Below the pieces are notes generated by a model that saw only the letters and a program-made list of their open reading frames with translations, did no database searches and was not told where the DNA came from. Position numbers and translations under genes: made by a program. Source: CAWHOW01 sp050013795 (GTDB taxonomy: Bacteria > Bacteroidota > Bacteroidia > Bacteroidales > CG2-30-32-10). Taken from it: DNA of 41,570 nucleotides. Positions 8,524 through 17,082 of this stretch are shown here, one piece after another. The DNA is taken from the NCBI GenBank assembly GCA_050013795.1, contig JBEKEO010000030.1, forward strand, positions 1-41,570, read 5' to 3'. Numbering within the stretch: position 1 is the stretch's first letter; each line of letters begins with the position of its first letter.

Positions 8524-10056
8524 ATGACTTATCTGAAAAGGGTCTGGAATGAGCAACCTTTGGCATTAGTAATGCTGACTGCAATTTTTTTGAGATTACT
8601 GGCTGTTGTTTTCTCAAAAGGATTTGGGATGCTTGATGATCATTTCCTGGTTATTGAAGCAGCGCAATCGTGGGTTAACGGGTATGATTATAATAATTGG
8701 CTTCCCGCCTCCAATCCTACAGGCCATCCGAGCGGGCACGGAATGTTTTACGTCGGGCTTAATTTTTTCTTATTAAAGTTCCTTCATTTCACTGGTATGA
8801 CCGACCCACAGGGTTTGATGTACGTTGAACGCTTCCTTCATGCCTTGCTTTCGCTGATTGTAGTATTTTATGGTTTTAAGATCACCGAGAAAATTTCAAA
8901 CCTCAATAATGCAAGAATTGTCGGCATTATATTCGCAAGTTTTTTCATGTTTCCGTTTTTAAGTGTGCGAAACCTGGTTGAAGTTGTTTGCATACCGTTT
9001 TTAATACTTTCCGTATGGCAGCTTATTAAAGATGATGAACTTAAAAACAAACATTATCTTTTGTCGGGTATTTTCGCAGCTATCGCAGTAGGATTGCGGG
9101 TACAAACAATGTTTTTTATTACAGGGCTTGGATTATATTTATTAATAAAAAAACAATGGAGAGGTTTTGGCATTTGGGCTGTAATTATGTTTATTGTTTA
9201 TTTCCTTTTACAGGGAGCTCCGGATATTTTTTTGTGGGGCTACCCCTTTGCCGAAGTTTCCGAATACATCAAAGTGTGTGTAACCACTGCCGACGCATAT
9301 ATTGTCCAGCCATGGTTTACATATTTTCTTTTTATCCTCGGTATTTTAATACCGCCTATTAGTATATTCATGCTGATGGGATATATTAAAGGATTCAAAA
9401 AACTCCTGATTATTACATTGCCCGTGTTCATATTTTTATTGGGGCATATAATCATTTCTAATAAACAGGAACGGTTTATGCTGCCTGTAATTCCGTTCTT
9501 CATTATCAGCGGTGTTGTAGGAATGAACGATTTTATCTTTATTAAACCATACTGGCAGAAGCATAAAATTTTTATCAAAGTATCATGGATAATTTTCTGG
9601 TCGATTAGTTGTATGGCATTGCCATTCGTTACTACTCATTATTCAAAGCGTTCAAGATGCGAAGCAATGTATTATCTTAATCAGTATAAAAGCAATATCA
9701 CTTCAATAGTGCTTGATGATATGAATTACCACGAACCCGAATGGATGCCTTTATTTTATTTAGGCAAATGGAACGTAAGAGAATCAATGATTAGTGAAGG
9801 CAACCCCTTCGGTAATTTTAAAAATTGGATTAATTCAATTGATAAAAAAAATTACCCGCAATTTATTCTGTTTTTTGGCGAAGAAAATTTACAGGTGCGT
9901 GTAGATACTGTTAAGCAGGTTATGCCCGATATTGTTCTCGAAAAAACAATTTATCCCGATTTTATCGACTGGCTGCTGCATACTATAAACAAGCATAATA
10001 ATAACCAAACGGTTTTTATTTACAGGAATAACCGCTCTTTTTATTTCAAAAAGTAG
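8524..10056 (+). CDS. Multi-spanning membrane glycosyltransferase (GT-C fold)
   Basis: A 510-residue integral membrane protein with about ten hydrophobic segments between residues 12 and 370, and a soluble C-terminal domain of about 130 residues. The first loop carries a paired-Asp motif (GMLDDHFLVIEAAQSW, about residues 33-48) at the position where GT-C enzymes such as the GT22 mannosyltransferases and GT39 enzymes have their catalytic acid residues. Such enzymes move a sugar from a polyprenyl-phosphate donor onto lipid or protein acceptors at the membrane. It stands alone after groESL, so donor and acceptor cannot be inferred. Confidence 0.72.
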   Translation: MTYLKRVWNEQPLALVMLTAIFLRLLAVVFSKGFGMLDDHFLVIEAAQSWVNGYDYNNWLPASNPTGHPSGHGMFYVGLNFFLLKFLHFTGMTDPQGLMYVERFLHALLSLIVVFYGFKITEKISNLNNARIVGIIFASFFMFPFLSVRNLVEVVCIPFLILSVWQLIKDDELKNKHYLLSGIFAAIAVGLRVQTMFFITGLGLYLLIKKQWRGFGIWAVIMFIVYFLLQGAPDIFLWGYPFAEVSEYIKVCVTTADAYIVQPWFTYFLFILGILIPPISIFMLMGYIKGFKKLLIITLPVFIFLLGHIIISNKQERFMLPVIPFFIISGVVGMNDFIFIKPYWQKHKIFIKVSWIIFWSISCMALPFVTTHYSKRSRCEAMYYLNQYKSNITSIVLDDMNYHEPEWMPLFYLGKWNVRESMISEGNPFGNFKNWINSIDKKNYPQFILFFGEENLQVRVDTVKQVMPDIVLEKTIYPDFIDWLLHTINKHNNNQTVFIYRNNRSFYFKK

Positions 10057-10184
10057 CCGAATAACGCTTTTTCCCATTTTTTATTTCAGATTGCATAAAA
10101 GCAAATGGTTTTGCCCAACTTTTATTCAGAGTTTTGAAAACACAAGCTCATTTTGCCATTTTCAAGAAAAAATCCAGTCACTTA

Positions 10185-10757
10185 CTACTTATTTGGAAAC
10201 TGCTTTATTGCATCCTTAAAGAATACATAAAATTCCTTTTCATATAAGGGATAATTTCTTTTCAATTCTTCAATGGCAAGATGCAAATTCCTTGAATTAA
10301 CAGCCCTTCCTGCCATGCGGTCGAAAGCGAATTTAATACCATCAATGCTTCTGTATGAAACAAGCAGATTGCGGAAACGCAGGTAAATAAAGGCAAATTG
10401 GAAGTCGAAAGGGAAAAGTTTTTTATGTTTCCGTAAAACAGTGTAACACTTTTTTGCAAACACTTCAAGCGAAACATCCGAATAATCTTTCCAATTTGCC
10501 GCAAGAAAGTGATCGTAGAAAACATCAGTAATCACAGGCGCATAATGCCCGAAAGCAGGATTTAACCTTTTCTTTGTTTGTGCAACCACAGGATGATTAT
10601 CGGTATACTGATCAATTTCATGATGCAACCGAATGCCTTTTAATATTCCATCGCTCAGATTTTTCTTTTTCAATCCTTTTGAACGGTCGGCTAAAATATT
10701 TCCAACCATTATTTCTTCATCATTGCCCGATAAATATAAATGCGCAAGGAAATTCAT
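10185..10757 (-). CDS. acpH: Acyl-carrier-protein phosphodiesterase-like protein (AcpH / DUF479 family)
   Basis: A 190-residue soluble protein with the family N-terminus MNFLAHLYLSG and the metal-binding features of the AcpH/HD-like fold: GIRLHHEID (about 50-58) and ITDVFYDHFLAANW (about 86-99). AcpH-type enzymes remove the 4'-phosphopantetheine arm from acyl carrier protein, although the role of Bacteroidota members is little tested. It is transcribed divergently from the phoH-family gene, with 144 bases between them. No operon partner. Confidence 0.82.
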   Translation of the reverse strand: MNFLAHLYLSGNDEEIMVGNILADRSKGLKKKNLSDGILKGIRLHHEIDQYTDNHPVVAQTKKRLNPAFGHYAPVITDVFYDHFLAANWKDYSDVSLEVFAKKCYTVLRKHKKLFPFDFQFAFIYLRFRNLLVSYRSIDGIKFAFDRMAGRAVNSRNLHLAIEELKRNYPLYEKEFYVFFKDAIKQFPNK

Positions 10758-10901
10758 TTTTCTGCTCGGGTTTACAATAATATTATGAAAATAACGTTAT
10801 TTTTATTAACACGGCTTGGTGTAAATCTTTAAAAATGCATTAGCCTTAATGCAAATTTATGAATTAATTTTACCAACGCTCTTTAAATTTAAATAAATTT
10901 T

Positions 10902-12228
10902 ATGCTTAAAAAAACATCAAAAGCCTCTAAAATCAAGAAGATTTTCGTGCTAGACACTTCCGTTATCCTTTACAATCACAATTCCATAAACAGCTTTGAT
11001 GAAAATGACGTAGCCATTCCTATTACTGTTCTTGAAGAACTTGATAATTTTAAGAAAGGAAATGATACTATAAATTTCGAAGCACGCGAATTCATCCGCA
11101 TCATTGATAAACTTTCTCTGAATAACACATTGCAAGACTGGGTTCCTCTTGAAGAAACTTCAGGGCAGTTCAGAGTGATTATGAACGAAAATGGAAGAAG
11201 CGGAAAGGTGGATGCCAACAAAGTGTTTGGCGAAACAAAGCCCGATCATCGTATATTAAATGCAGCACTTACGCTTTCAGAACAAAATCCCGAAAAGAAA
11301 GTTATTCTTGTAAGCAAGGATGTTAACCTTAGGCTTAAAGCAAAAGCGCTTAATATTACTGCCGAAGATTTCCAGACTGGAAAGATCAAAGACCTCGACC
11401 AGTTATATACCGGGAAATCGGTAATTAATAATATTGACCCTGAACTTGTTGATAAAATATATCAGGAAGGGTTTTGCAGCCCCGATGAAATAGGCGTTAA
11501 ATCCCCAATTCCAAATCATTATTTCATTTTGAAGAATGATAAAACATCTATCCTCACCTATTATAATGCCATCCTTAACAGGATTGAACGACTGGAGAAA
11601 CGTTCGGCTTACCGCATCACACCAAGAAATGCCGAACAGGTCTTTGCTTTGCATGCCATTCTTAATCCTGCAGTAAAATTGGTTACAATGCAGGGTGTGG
11701 CAGGAACTGGTAAAACATTGCTTGCGCTTGCCGGATCTCTCGAAATGAAAAGAGAATTTAAACAAATATATCTTGCCCATCCCATGGTATCTGCCCGGTG
11801 ATATAAAGTCAAAGCTGAATCCTTATATGGAACCTTTGTGGGACAATTTAAAAATGATACAGAATCAGTTTAGTGAAAAGGATAAGGAATTCAAGAACAT
11901 CAATGATTTGCTGGAGAATGAAAAACTGGTTATCACTCCTCTTGCATATATTCGCGGACGCAGCCTATCAAACATTTGTTTTATTGTTGATGAAGCGCAA
12001 AATCTTACTCCACATGAGGTAAAGACTATAATTACAAGGGCAGGGGAGAATACTAAGATAATTTTCACCGGTGATATCTTCCAGATAGACACTCCTTATC
12101 TCGATAGCCACAGCAATGGACTTTCAACTCTTATCGACAGAATAAAGCATCATCCTATTTATGCGCATATCCGCCTTGAAAAAGGAGAACGCAGCGAACT
12201 GGCTAATTTGGCGAATACTTTGTTATAA
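10902..12228 (+). pseudogene. phoH-family PIN-ATPase gene, frameshifted by an apparent 26-bp deletion
   Basis: The intact family has an N-terminal PIN nuclease-like domain and a C-terminal PhoH ATPase. Here frame 1 (10902-11801, 299 residues) holds the PIN domain (FVLDTSVILYNHNS near residue 15) and Walker A GVAGTGKT (about 265-272), then ends at HPMVSAR and a stop. The second frame continues with LPGDIKSKLNPYMEPLWDNL and Walker B CFIVDEAQN, to a normal C-terminus at 12228. The conserved stretch between 'P-I/M-V' and 'LPGD' (family pattern about PLSNKDLG) is missing. Family spacing implies loss of 26 bases at about 11789. An intact parent with GGTA at both ends would explain the junction. Programmed frameshifting is unlikely because conserved residues are gone. 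It is either a real lesion or an assembly error. Confidence 0.85.
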
Positions 12229-12250
12229 GGTATTGGCTTGTACAAAGAAA

Positions 12251-12284
12251 AAAAACCTGCTAAGCTAAACTCAGCAGGTTTTTA
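12251..12284. terminator. Bidirectional terminator between the phoH-family gene and the lipoprotein gene
   Basis: Stem AAAAACCTGCT (12251-12261) / AGCAGGTTTTT (12273-12283). Both strands end in T-runs, which suits the convergent genes ending at 12228 and 12303. Confidence 0.85.
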
Positions 12285-12302
12285 TATTTCTTGGTTAGGT
12301 TA

Positions 12303-12695
12303 TTAATTGGGTACGTAATGGTCTTCATCTGTACTTCCTGGTTCCTGTAACCAGAGTTGTTTCATCTCTAATTTTAAGATTTTATATACGTCAGTTGAAC
12401 CGTCAACAGTAATCGAAAGAGATCCTTTGCTATCTGCCCATGCCCATGTGCCGCTAATGCTGAGAGAACCATCAGTCGCAATAAAACCACCATTATGAGT
12501 AAATTGATAAGTATAATTGGAAGTTGGCGATACACTGGTTCCGTTAATAACATACGAATCAATTTTCCAGGTACCATCAAGGCGCCACTTTTTGGGCCAT
12601 GGACTGAATTTAGGACCGTCATCATATTTGCCGCATCCTGCAAATGCTATTACCAAAGTAATAACAACTAGTAAAATTTTTCTGTTTATTTTCAT
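12303..12695 (-). CDS. Small lipocalin-like lipoprotein
   Basis: A 130-residue lipoprotein: hydrophobic signal with lipobox AFAGC (Cys about residue 21), then a beta-rich domain. The pattern WRLDGTWKIDSYVING followed by YQFTHNGGF and SGTWAWADSKGSLSI is that of Bacteroidota lipocalin-like lipoproteins. Such proteins are anchored in the outer or inner membrane. The ligand and role are unknown. A good -7 box lies at 12718-12725. It shares a bidirectional terminator with the phoH-family gene. Confidence 0.75.
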   Translation of the reverse strand: MKINRKILLVVITLVIAFAGCGKYDDGPKFSPWPKKWRLDGTWKIDSYVINGTSVSPTSNYTYQFTHNGGFIATDGSLSISGTWAWADSKGSLSITVDGSTDVYKILKLEMKQLWLQEPGSTDEDHYVPN

Positions 12696-12717
12696 GGTTT
12701 TGGTTTTTAATTTATGT

Positions 12718-12725
12718 CAAAAGTA
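12718..12725 (-). promoter_or_regulatory. Putative -7 box for the lipoprotein gene
   Basis: On the minus strand TACTTTTG matches TAnnTTTG, about 22 bases upstream of the ATG at 12695. No convincing -33 element. Confidence 0.45.
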
Positions 12726-12753
12726 TAATAAATTTTAAAATGAAATATCTTTA

Positions 12754-13023
12754 TCAAAGAAAATTATAATGCTTTCGGATAGGTTTTTCAACCTCCCATA
12801 TACATTTTAAACCTTTTTTAAAGGTAACAAAGTCGCCTTGTTTAACAGAATAATCACCCTCGTCAGTATGAACCACAAATTCACCTTCCAGAATAAGGCA
12901 CTCTTCTTTGCTGTCGTAAAACCAATCGAACTTCGAAACTTCTTTTGTCCAGATTGGCCATGATTTGATTTTTCTTTTTTCTATTTCAGCTTCTGAAAGC
13001 TTTTCAATAATTACTTTTGCCAT
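12754..13023 (-). CDS. Small cupin-domain protein
   Basis: An 89-residue single-domain cupin of the DUF861 / ureidoglycine-aminohydrolase-like type. Visible elements are KSWPIWTKEVSKFDWFYDSKEECLILEG (given in outline), then EGDYSVKQGDFVTFKKGLKCIWEV. The cupin motif His residues are largely replaced, so metal binding is uncertain. An upstream ATG at 13053 exists, but it overlaps the likely -7 box (13051-13058), so the start at 13023 is preferred. The stand-alone gene gives no functional context. Confidence 0.8.
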   Translation of the reverse strand: MAKVIIEKLSEAEIEKRKIKSWPIWTKEVSKFDWFYDSKEECLILEGEFVVHTDEGDYSVKQGDFVTFKKGLKCIWEVEKPIRKHYNFL

Positions 13024-13050
13024 ACCGATTATATATAATTTATATGACGT

Positions 13051-13058
13051 CAAATTTA
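13051..13058 (-). promoter_or_regulatory. -7 box that decides the cupin start
   Basis: Minus strand TAAATTTG (13058-13051), a perfect TAnnTTTG. A TTTG occurs 23 bases further upstream, slightly beyond the usual 19-21. Transcription would begin downstream of the ATG at 13053, which supports the start at 13023. Confidence 0.5.
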
Positions 13059-13134
13059 CAAAAAAGATAATTTACTTTTACCAAAATCTTTTATAACGAA
13101 AATTATATATTGGTATTCTTTTAATATTTAATTC

Positions 13135-14226
13135 TTGCCTTATAAAAAAAACATATTGGTTTGCCCGCTTGACTGGGGCTTAGGACATGCGACCCGTTGC
13201 GTTCCTGTAATCCGAAAACTTATTGATTTTGGGGCAAATGTGATTATTGGAGCTGACGGAAGATCTTTAGCTTTTCTTCGGAAAGAATTTCCCGAACTTC
13301 AATTTATTAAAATTCCCGGTTATGATATCCGCTATCCCGAAAATGGAAGCATGATGATAAAAATGTTGTTTTCAATTCCGCGAATTTTATTAAAGATAAA
13401 AAAAGAGCATAAGGTCGTTGAAAAAATCATTAAAGAATATCATATTGATATTGTAATTTCAGATAACAGATATGGTTTATGGAGTAAGTCAACAAAATGT
13501 ATTTTTATTACACATCAGATTTCAATTCAGGTTCCGAAATCATTAAGGATGTTTAAAACAAGACTTTTTAAGATAAACAAACATTTTATTGACAAATTTT
13601 CTGAATGCTGGATGCCTGATCTTAAAGGAGGACTAAATTTAAGCGGACAACTTTCTGATAATTACTCTTTATTCAATAATGTTTTTTTTGTTGGATTACT
13701 TTCCCGTTTTGACAACAATAGCAATATTATTATAAATAATGAAAATATTATTTACGATCTTCTTTTTATAATTTCAGGCCCCGAACCTCAACGTACTGTC
13801 TTTGAAGATTTGGTTGTTGAGCAGATAAAAAATGCCAATTCGTTAAAAATCCTTATTGTTCGAGGCATCACGGAATCGGATGAAGTTAAACACATTTCCG
13901 AAAATATTTCAATGGTTAATAATATGGGGACTGAAGAATTAAGAAAAACGATACAAAGTTCTTCTTTAATTATAAGCAGACCTGGTTATTCAAGTATTAT
14001 GGATATGGTGACGCTGGGTAAAAATGCTGTTTTTGTTCCCACTCCCGGTCAGACAGAACAGATATATCTCGCTTATCACCTTAAGAAAAAAGGAGCGTTT
14101 TACTTTGTCAGTCAAAAAAAAATCAATATTTCACTCGCGATTGATAATTCAAAATATTATCATGGAATTATTAATAAAATTATCACCGACCCCTTGGAAG
14201 AAAGAATCAAATTGCTGTTAAGTTGA
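13135..14226 (+). CDS. MurG/GT28-like glycosyltransferase with a TTG start
   Basis: A 363-residue cytoplasmic protein with the GT-B fold signature. The N-terminus ILVCPLDWGLGHATRCVPVI carries the glycine-rich GLGHATR loop seen in MurG-like enzymes. The C-terminal half has SSLIISRPGYSSIMDM (about 280-295), followed by FVPTPGQTEQIYLA, the nucleotide-sugar-binding part. A stop codon (TAA, 13129-13131) lies just before the frame and no ATG occurs until about residue 63, so TTG at 13135 is the probable start. A GtrA-family gene follows 80 bases later, consistent with glycolipid or polysaccharide work. Donor and acceptor are unknown. Confidence 0.78.
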   Translation: MPYKKNILVCPLDWGLGHATRCVPVIRKLIDFGANVIIGADGRSLAFLRKEFPELQFIKIPGYDIRYPENGSMMIKMLFSIPRILLKIKKEHKVVEKIIKEYHIDIVISDNRYGLWSKSTKCIFITHQISIQVPKSLRMFKTRLFKINKHFIDKFSECWMPDLKGGLNLSGQLSDNYSLFNNVFFVGLLSRFDNNSNIIINNENIIYDLLFIISGPEPQRTVFEDLVVEQIKNANSLKILIVRGITESDEVKHISENISMVNNMGTEELRKTIQSSSLIISRPGYSSIMDMVTLGKNAVFVPTPGQTEQIYLAYHLKKKGAFYFVSQKKINISLAIDNSKYYHGIINKIITDPLEERIKLLLS

Positions 14227-14307
14227 TTTTTCGCATCTTTGCTATTTGTTTAATATAAAACTTGGTTGTTTAATTTGGAATAATATCCAATTTTTCATGT
14301 TTGTATT

Positions 14308-14694
14308 ATGTTTTTTACAAAGGCTGTTTTTTACAAATTTTTAAAATTCGGTATAGTTGGGGCGTCGGGGATGGTTGTTGATTTTTCCCTAACCTATTTT
14401 TTTAAAGAAATAATAAAGATTCAAAAATATGTAGCAAATGCCATAGGTTTTACGGTGGCAGCTACAATTAACTATATTTTTAACCGAATCTGGACATTCC
14501 ATAGCAATGACCCGCAGGTTACTTTACAGTTTTTTAAATTCTTTTTTATTTCGGTTGTGGGATTGGGAATAAACACCCTTATTCTTTATATACTTGTAAG
14601 CAAATACAAAAAAAACTTTTACCTATCTAAATTGTTTGCAATTGGCGTGGTACTTATTTGGAATTTTACTATCAACCTCCTTTTCACTTTTTGA
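14308..14694 (+). CDS. GtrA-family small membrane protein
   Basis: A 128-residue protein with four hydrophobic helices and GtrA-family features: FLKFGIVGASGMVVDFSLTY at the start, the NYIFNRIWTF motif after the second helix (about 54-63), and a final helix ending NFTINLLFTF. GtrA-type proteins are thought to move or flip undecaprenyl-phosphate-linked sugars for cell-surface glycosylation. It follows a glycosyltransferase gene on the same strand, which is compatible with one pathway. No terminator is evident between them. Confidence 0.85.
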   Translation: MFFTKAVFYKFLKFGIVGASGMVVDFSLTYFFKEIIKIQKYVANAIGFTVAATINYIFNRIWTFHSNDPQVTLQFFKFFFISVVGLGINTLILYILVSKYKKNFYLSKLFAIGVVLIWNFTINLLFTF

Positions 14695-14812
14695 GATTAG
14701 CATAAGCGAAATTTATCAGAAACGAAAGCTTTTTATTTTCAAAACCATTTTGTTGTTTTAATTCATTGTCAGGAATAAACAACATAATAAATCGTTGCTT
14801 CCATATATTTCG

Positions 14813-14820
14813 TATTTTTG
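14813..14820 (+). promoter_or_regulatory. Putative -7 box for the TPR gene
   Basis: TATTTTTG matches TAnnTTTG, 38 bases before the ATG at 14858. A TTG lies 16 bases upstream (14794-14796), a shorter spacing than usual. Confidence 0.4.
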
Positions 14821-14857
14821 TTGGAATAATATTAATTTCTATAAATAATTCACCTTT

Positions 14858-15637
14858 ATGAAGAAGAGTAAAGAAGATTCAAAAACCTGTAAAATTATAA
14901 ATATAATTATTTCAATTCCCTTTATATTTTCCCTGTGTTACTTTATTTATTATGCAAACATTGAAAAAGCAAATGCATCAATTGAACACAATGAAAAAAC
15001 TACACTTACAAACTCTCCTCCAGATTCTGCATTAATAAAACTACAGGCCGCCATAGACTTAGTTACGGTTTCGCCAAATGAATCAAATTACATCAATCTA
15101 AGCAGGGAATATTATTACAATGGCAAATTTAGGGAATGCCTTGATGCATCAAAAAAATCACTTTTCTTCAATACCAATAGTTATCCGGCATACAATAACA
15201 TGTGCTGTGCATACAACCAGCTTGGGATGTGGGATGAGGCCATTGCCGCTGGAAAGAAAGCGATTGAAATAAAACCCGGCGATCAGCTTGCAACAAACAA
15301 CCTGAAAGTTTCTACTGATGGCAAAGACAAACAAGATAAATCTGTATCGGATGCGGAAGCGCTTGTTAAAACAAAACCTGACGAAACAAATTATATGAAT
15401 CTTGGATATGCGTATTACCTTTCGCAAAAATATGAACTAGCTATAAATGCTTATCAGAAAGTGCTCATCTATAACAATAAAAACAGTGTTGCTTTTAATA
15501 ATATATGTTCTGCATATAATGAACTTGGCAAATGGAAAGAAGCTTCGGAGAATTGCGAGAAAGCATTGAAAATAGATTCGTCATTTGTGCTGGCAAAAAA
15601 TAATTTGATAATTTCCAAGAACAATTTAAAAAAGTAA
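14858..15637 (+). CDS. Membrane-anchored TPR protein
   Basis: A 259-residue protein with one N-terminal transmembrane segment (about residues 14-33) and a periplasmic part of tetratricopeptide repeats. Two similar blocks of about 85 residues are visible. Each begins near the pattern (E/D)xxNYxNL(S/G)xxYY and contains YN(N)MCCAYNQLGMWDEAI or FNNICSAYNELGKWKEA, which suggests internal duplication. TPR arrays bind partner proteins. The partner here is unknown. It is convergent with the cytidine deaminase gene, 54 bases away. Confidence 0.75.
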   Translation: MKKSKEDSKTCKIINIIISIPFIFSLCYFIYYANIEKANASIEHNEKTTLTNSPPDSALIKLQAAIDLVTVSPNESNYINLSREYYYNGKFRECLDASKKSLFFNTNSYPAYNNMCCAYNQLGMWDEAIAAGKKAIEIKPGDQLATNNLKVSTDGKDKQDKSVSDAEALVKTKPDETNYMNLGYAYYLSQKYELAINAYQKVLIYNNKNSVAFNNICSAYNELGKWKEASENCEKALKIDSSFVLAKNNLIISKNNLKK

Positions 15638-15700
15638 TTGAGTTTTATTGAATTTTTCAGGCTTAGTTTATTGGGTTATTGAAAAGAGCAATTACTTTTT
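15628..15700. other. Long-loop inverted repeat between convergent genes
   Basis: AAAAAGTAATTG (15629-15640) and its exact complement CAATTACTTTTT (15689-15700) flank a 48-base loop across the end of the TPR gene and the end of cdd. It may serve both genes as a termination or mRNA-end structure, although the loop is long for a standard terminator. Confidence 0.35.
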
Positions 15701-16180
15701 CAATTTATCTGCCTTAAAACTCAATGGGAGTATATCTTCAACTTTATCAATAATAAAAACCTTACCTTTTTCGCCACTTAGGATAATACGAATAGGTTTT
15801 TTTTGCAAATGTTCGTATTCGACTAAGACTTGCCGGCACGAACCGCAGGGTGTTACAGGGTCTCTGACAGTAATATTTTTTGATTTCGCAGTAATGGCAA
15901 TCGCTTTAATAGCTATACCGGGATATTGCGACGAAGCCGCAAACACAGCCACTCTTTCAGCGCAAAGACCGGAAGGATATGCTGCGTTTTCCTGGTTATT
16001 TCCTTTTATACAAACTCCATTTTCAAGCAATACGGCTGCGCCAACATGAAAATCGGAATAAGGAGCATATGCTGTTTCAGCTGCCTTTTTCGCCATTATT
16101 ACCAATTTCTTATCGTCAGCTGATAGTTCTTCAACAGCATCATATTCGATAAAAACCGTTTTCAATTCATGCTTTTTCAA
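15692..16180 (-). CDS. cdd: Cytidine deaminase
   Basis: A 162-residue enzyme of the homotetrameric cytidine deaminase family. The zinc-site motifs are present: CAERVA (about 72-77, with the catalytic Glu) and PCGSCRQ (about 110-116, two zinc Cys). APYSDFHVGAAV near residue 40 is the substrate-binding block. It converts cytidine or deoxycytidine to uridine or deoxyuridine in pyrimidine salvage. The N-terminus is about 25 residues longer than in the shortest family members. The gene stands alone. Confidence 0.95.
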   Translation of the reverse strand: MKKHELKTVFIEYDAVEELSADDKKLVIMAKKAAETAYAPYSDFHVGAAVLLENGVCIKGNNQENAAYPSGLCAERVAVFAASSQYPGIAIKAIAITAKSKNITVRDPVTPCGSCRQVLVEYEHLQKKPIRIILSGEKGKVFIIDKVEDILPLSFKADKLKK

Positions 16181-16323
16181 AATATCATATATTGGGTTGC
16201 GAAATTACAATTTATCTGCAAAACTGTTTGAATTTTATTATTCATAAAAAACTTCCTTGCCGCTATCCATTGTTCCGTCTTCACTTGCACGATATAAAGT
16301 CAGACTATTGTGCCTGGGAAAAT

Positions 16324-16740
16324 TTAATTACAGTAATCTTTTATATACTCGTTAGCAGAATTAGTGCCAAGGTCGCTTGCTTTGTTCCAGTCTGAACAAG
16401 CTCCATCTTTATTGCCGACACTCATCTTTGCAACACCGCGATAAAAATATGCCAGCCCATGCTTTGGATTGATCTCTGTTGCTTTATCGAAATCGGCTAT
16501 TGCTCCTTTGTAATCGCTTGTTTGTGCTTTTGCGGCGCCACGAAAGAAATATGCCATCCCATACTTTGGGTCTAATTCTATTGCTGTATTGTAATCGGAT
16601 ATTGCGCCTGTGTAATTTTTTTGGCTGGCTTTAATATTGCCGCTGTTCACATTATCCTCTGCGGCCTGTCGTGCCTGATCCTGAGCCTGTATAAAAGTAC
16701 AAGTGAAGCAAAAAAATATTAAGAATATTAATTTTTTCAT
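16324..16740 (-). CDS. Secreted small TPR protein
   Basis: A 138-residue protein with signal peptide MKKLIFLIFFCFTCTFIQAQ and three TPR-like repeats. Two are nearly identical: DYNTAIELDPKYGMAYFFRG and DFDKATEINPKHGLAYFYRG, each followed by A-K. An in-frame ATG five codons upstream (16755) is less suited because it precedes the positively charged start of the signal peptide. It probably acts in the periplasm as a protein-binding module. No operon partner. Confidence 0.75.
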   Translation of the reverse strand: MKKLIFLIFFCFTCTFIQAQDQARQAAEDNVNSGNIKASQKNYTGAISDYNTAIELDPKYGMAYFFRGAAKAQTSDYKGAIADFDKATEINPKHGLAYFYRGVAKMSVGNKDGACSDWNKASDLGTNSANEYIKDYCN

Positions 16741-16821
16741 GATCAAAACAGCCAAATTGCTTATTTGACTTATTATTTCTTAAATTATTGCAACAGGGTA
16801 AATTAATGAAATAAACCTGTA

Positions 16822-16839
16822 TAAATTTGCACAAATATA
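16822..16839. promoter_or_regulatory. Two facing -7-like boxes
   Basis: TAAATTTG on the plus strand (16822-16829) and TATATTTG on the minus strand (16839-16832) are two bases apart and face each other. The minus box could serve the TPR gene at 16740 with a leader of about 85 bases. The plus box would start a transcript towards the hairpin at 17035-17063. Confidence 0.35.
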
Positions 16840-17034
16840 CAAAGACTCGATGAAACACAATTATATTATTGAAGCTTGTCCGATAAAGAAGTAATATTTT
16901 CATACAGTTAATCGCATAGTCTTAAAAAAACCGTGTACCATCTTGATCGGCCGGGATCCGCCTTGATATGCTCAAACACCTTCTATCTATATAACCACAA
17001 CCTTATTTATAAAAGAAAGTTATTAGCACAATTA
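16840..17034. other. Gene-free stretch
   Basis: The gap 16741-17082 contains no supported protein gene. Only a 14-codon ORF (16850-16894, plus strand) and a small GC-richer patch around 16945-16970 (GATCGGCCGGGATCCGCC) stand out. Together with the plus-strand -7 box and the hairpin at 17035 it could be a short RNA, but there is no direct support. Confidence 0.25.
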
Positions 17035-17064
17035 AAAAAGCAGGAGAAATTCTCCTGCTTTTTT
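17035..17064. terminator. Bidirectional terminator downstream of the S74 surface-protein gene
   Basis: Stem AAAAAGCAGGAGA (17035-17047) / TCTCCTGCTTTTT (17051-17063) with a 3-base loop and T-runs on both strands. Confidence 0.85.
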
Positions 17065-17082
17065 ATTGTTGCTTAATGACAA

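Noticed and set aside
11773..11801. Programmed ribosomal frameshift joining the two phoH-family frames
   Set aside because: No slippery heptamer is evident and conserved residues between the frames are missing, which recoding cannot restore.
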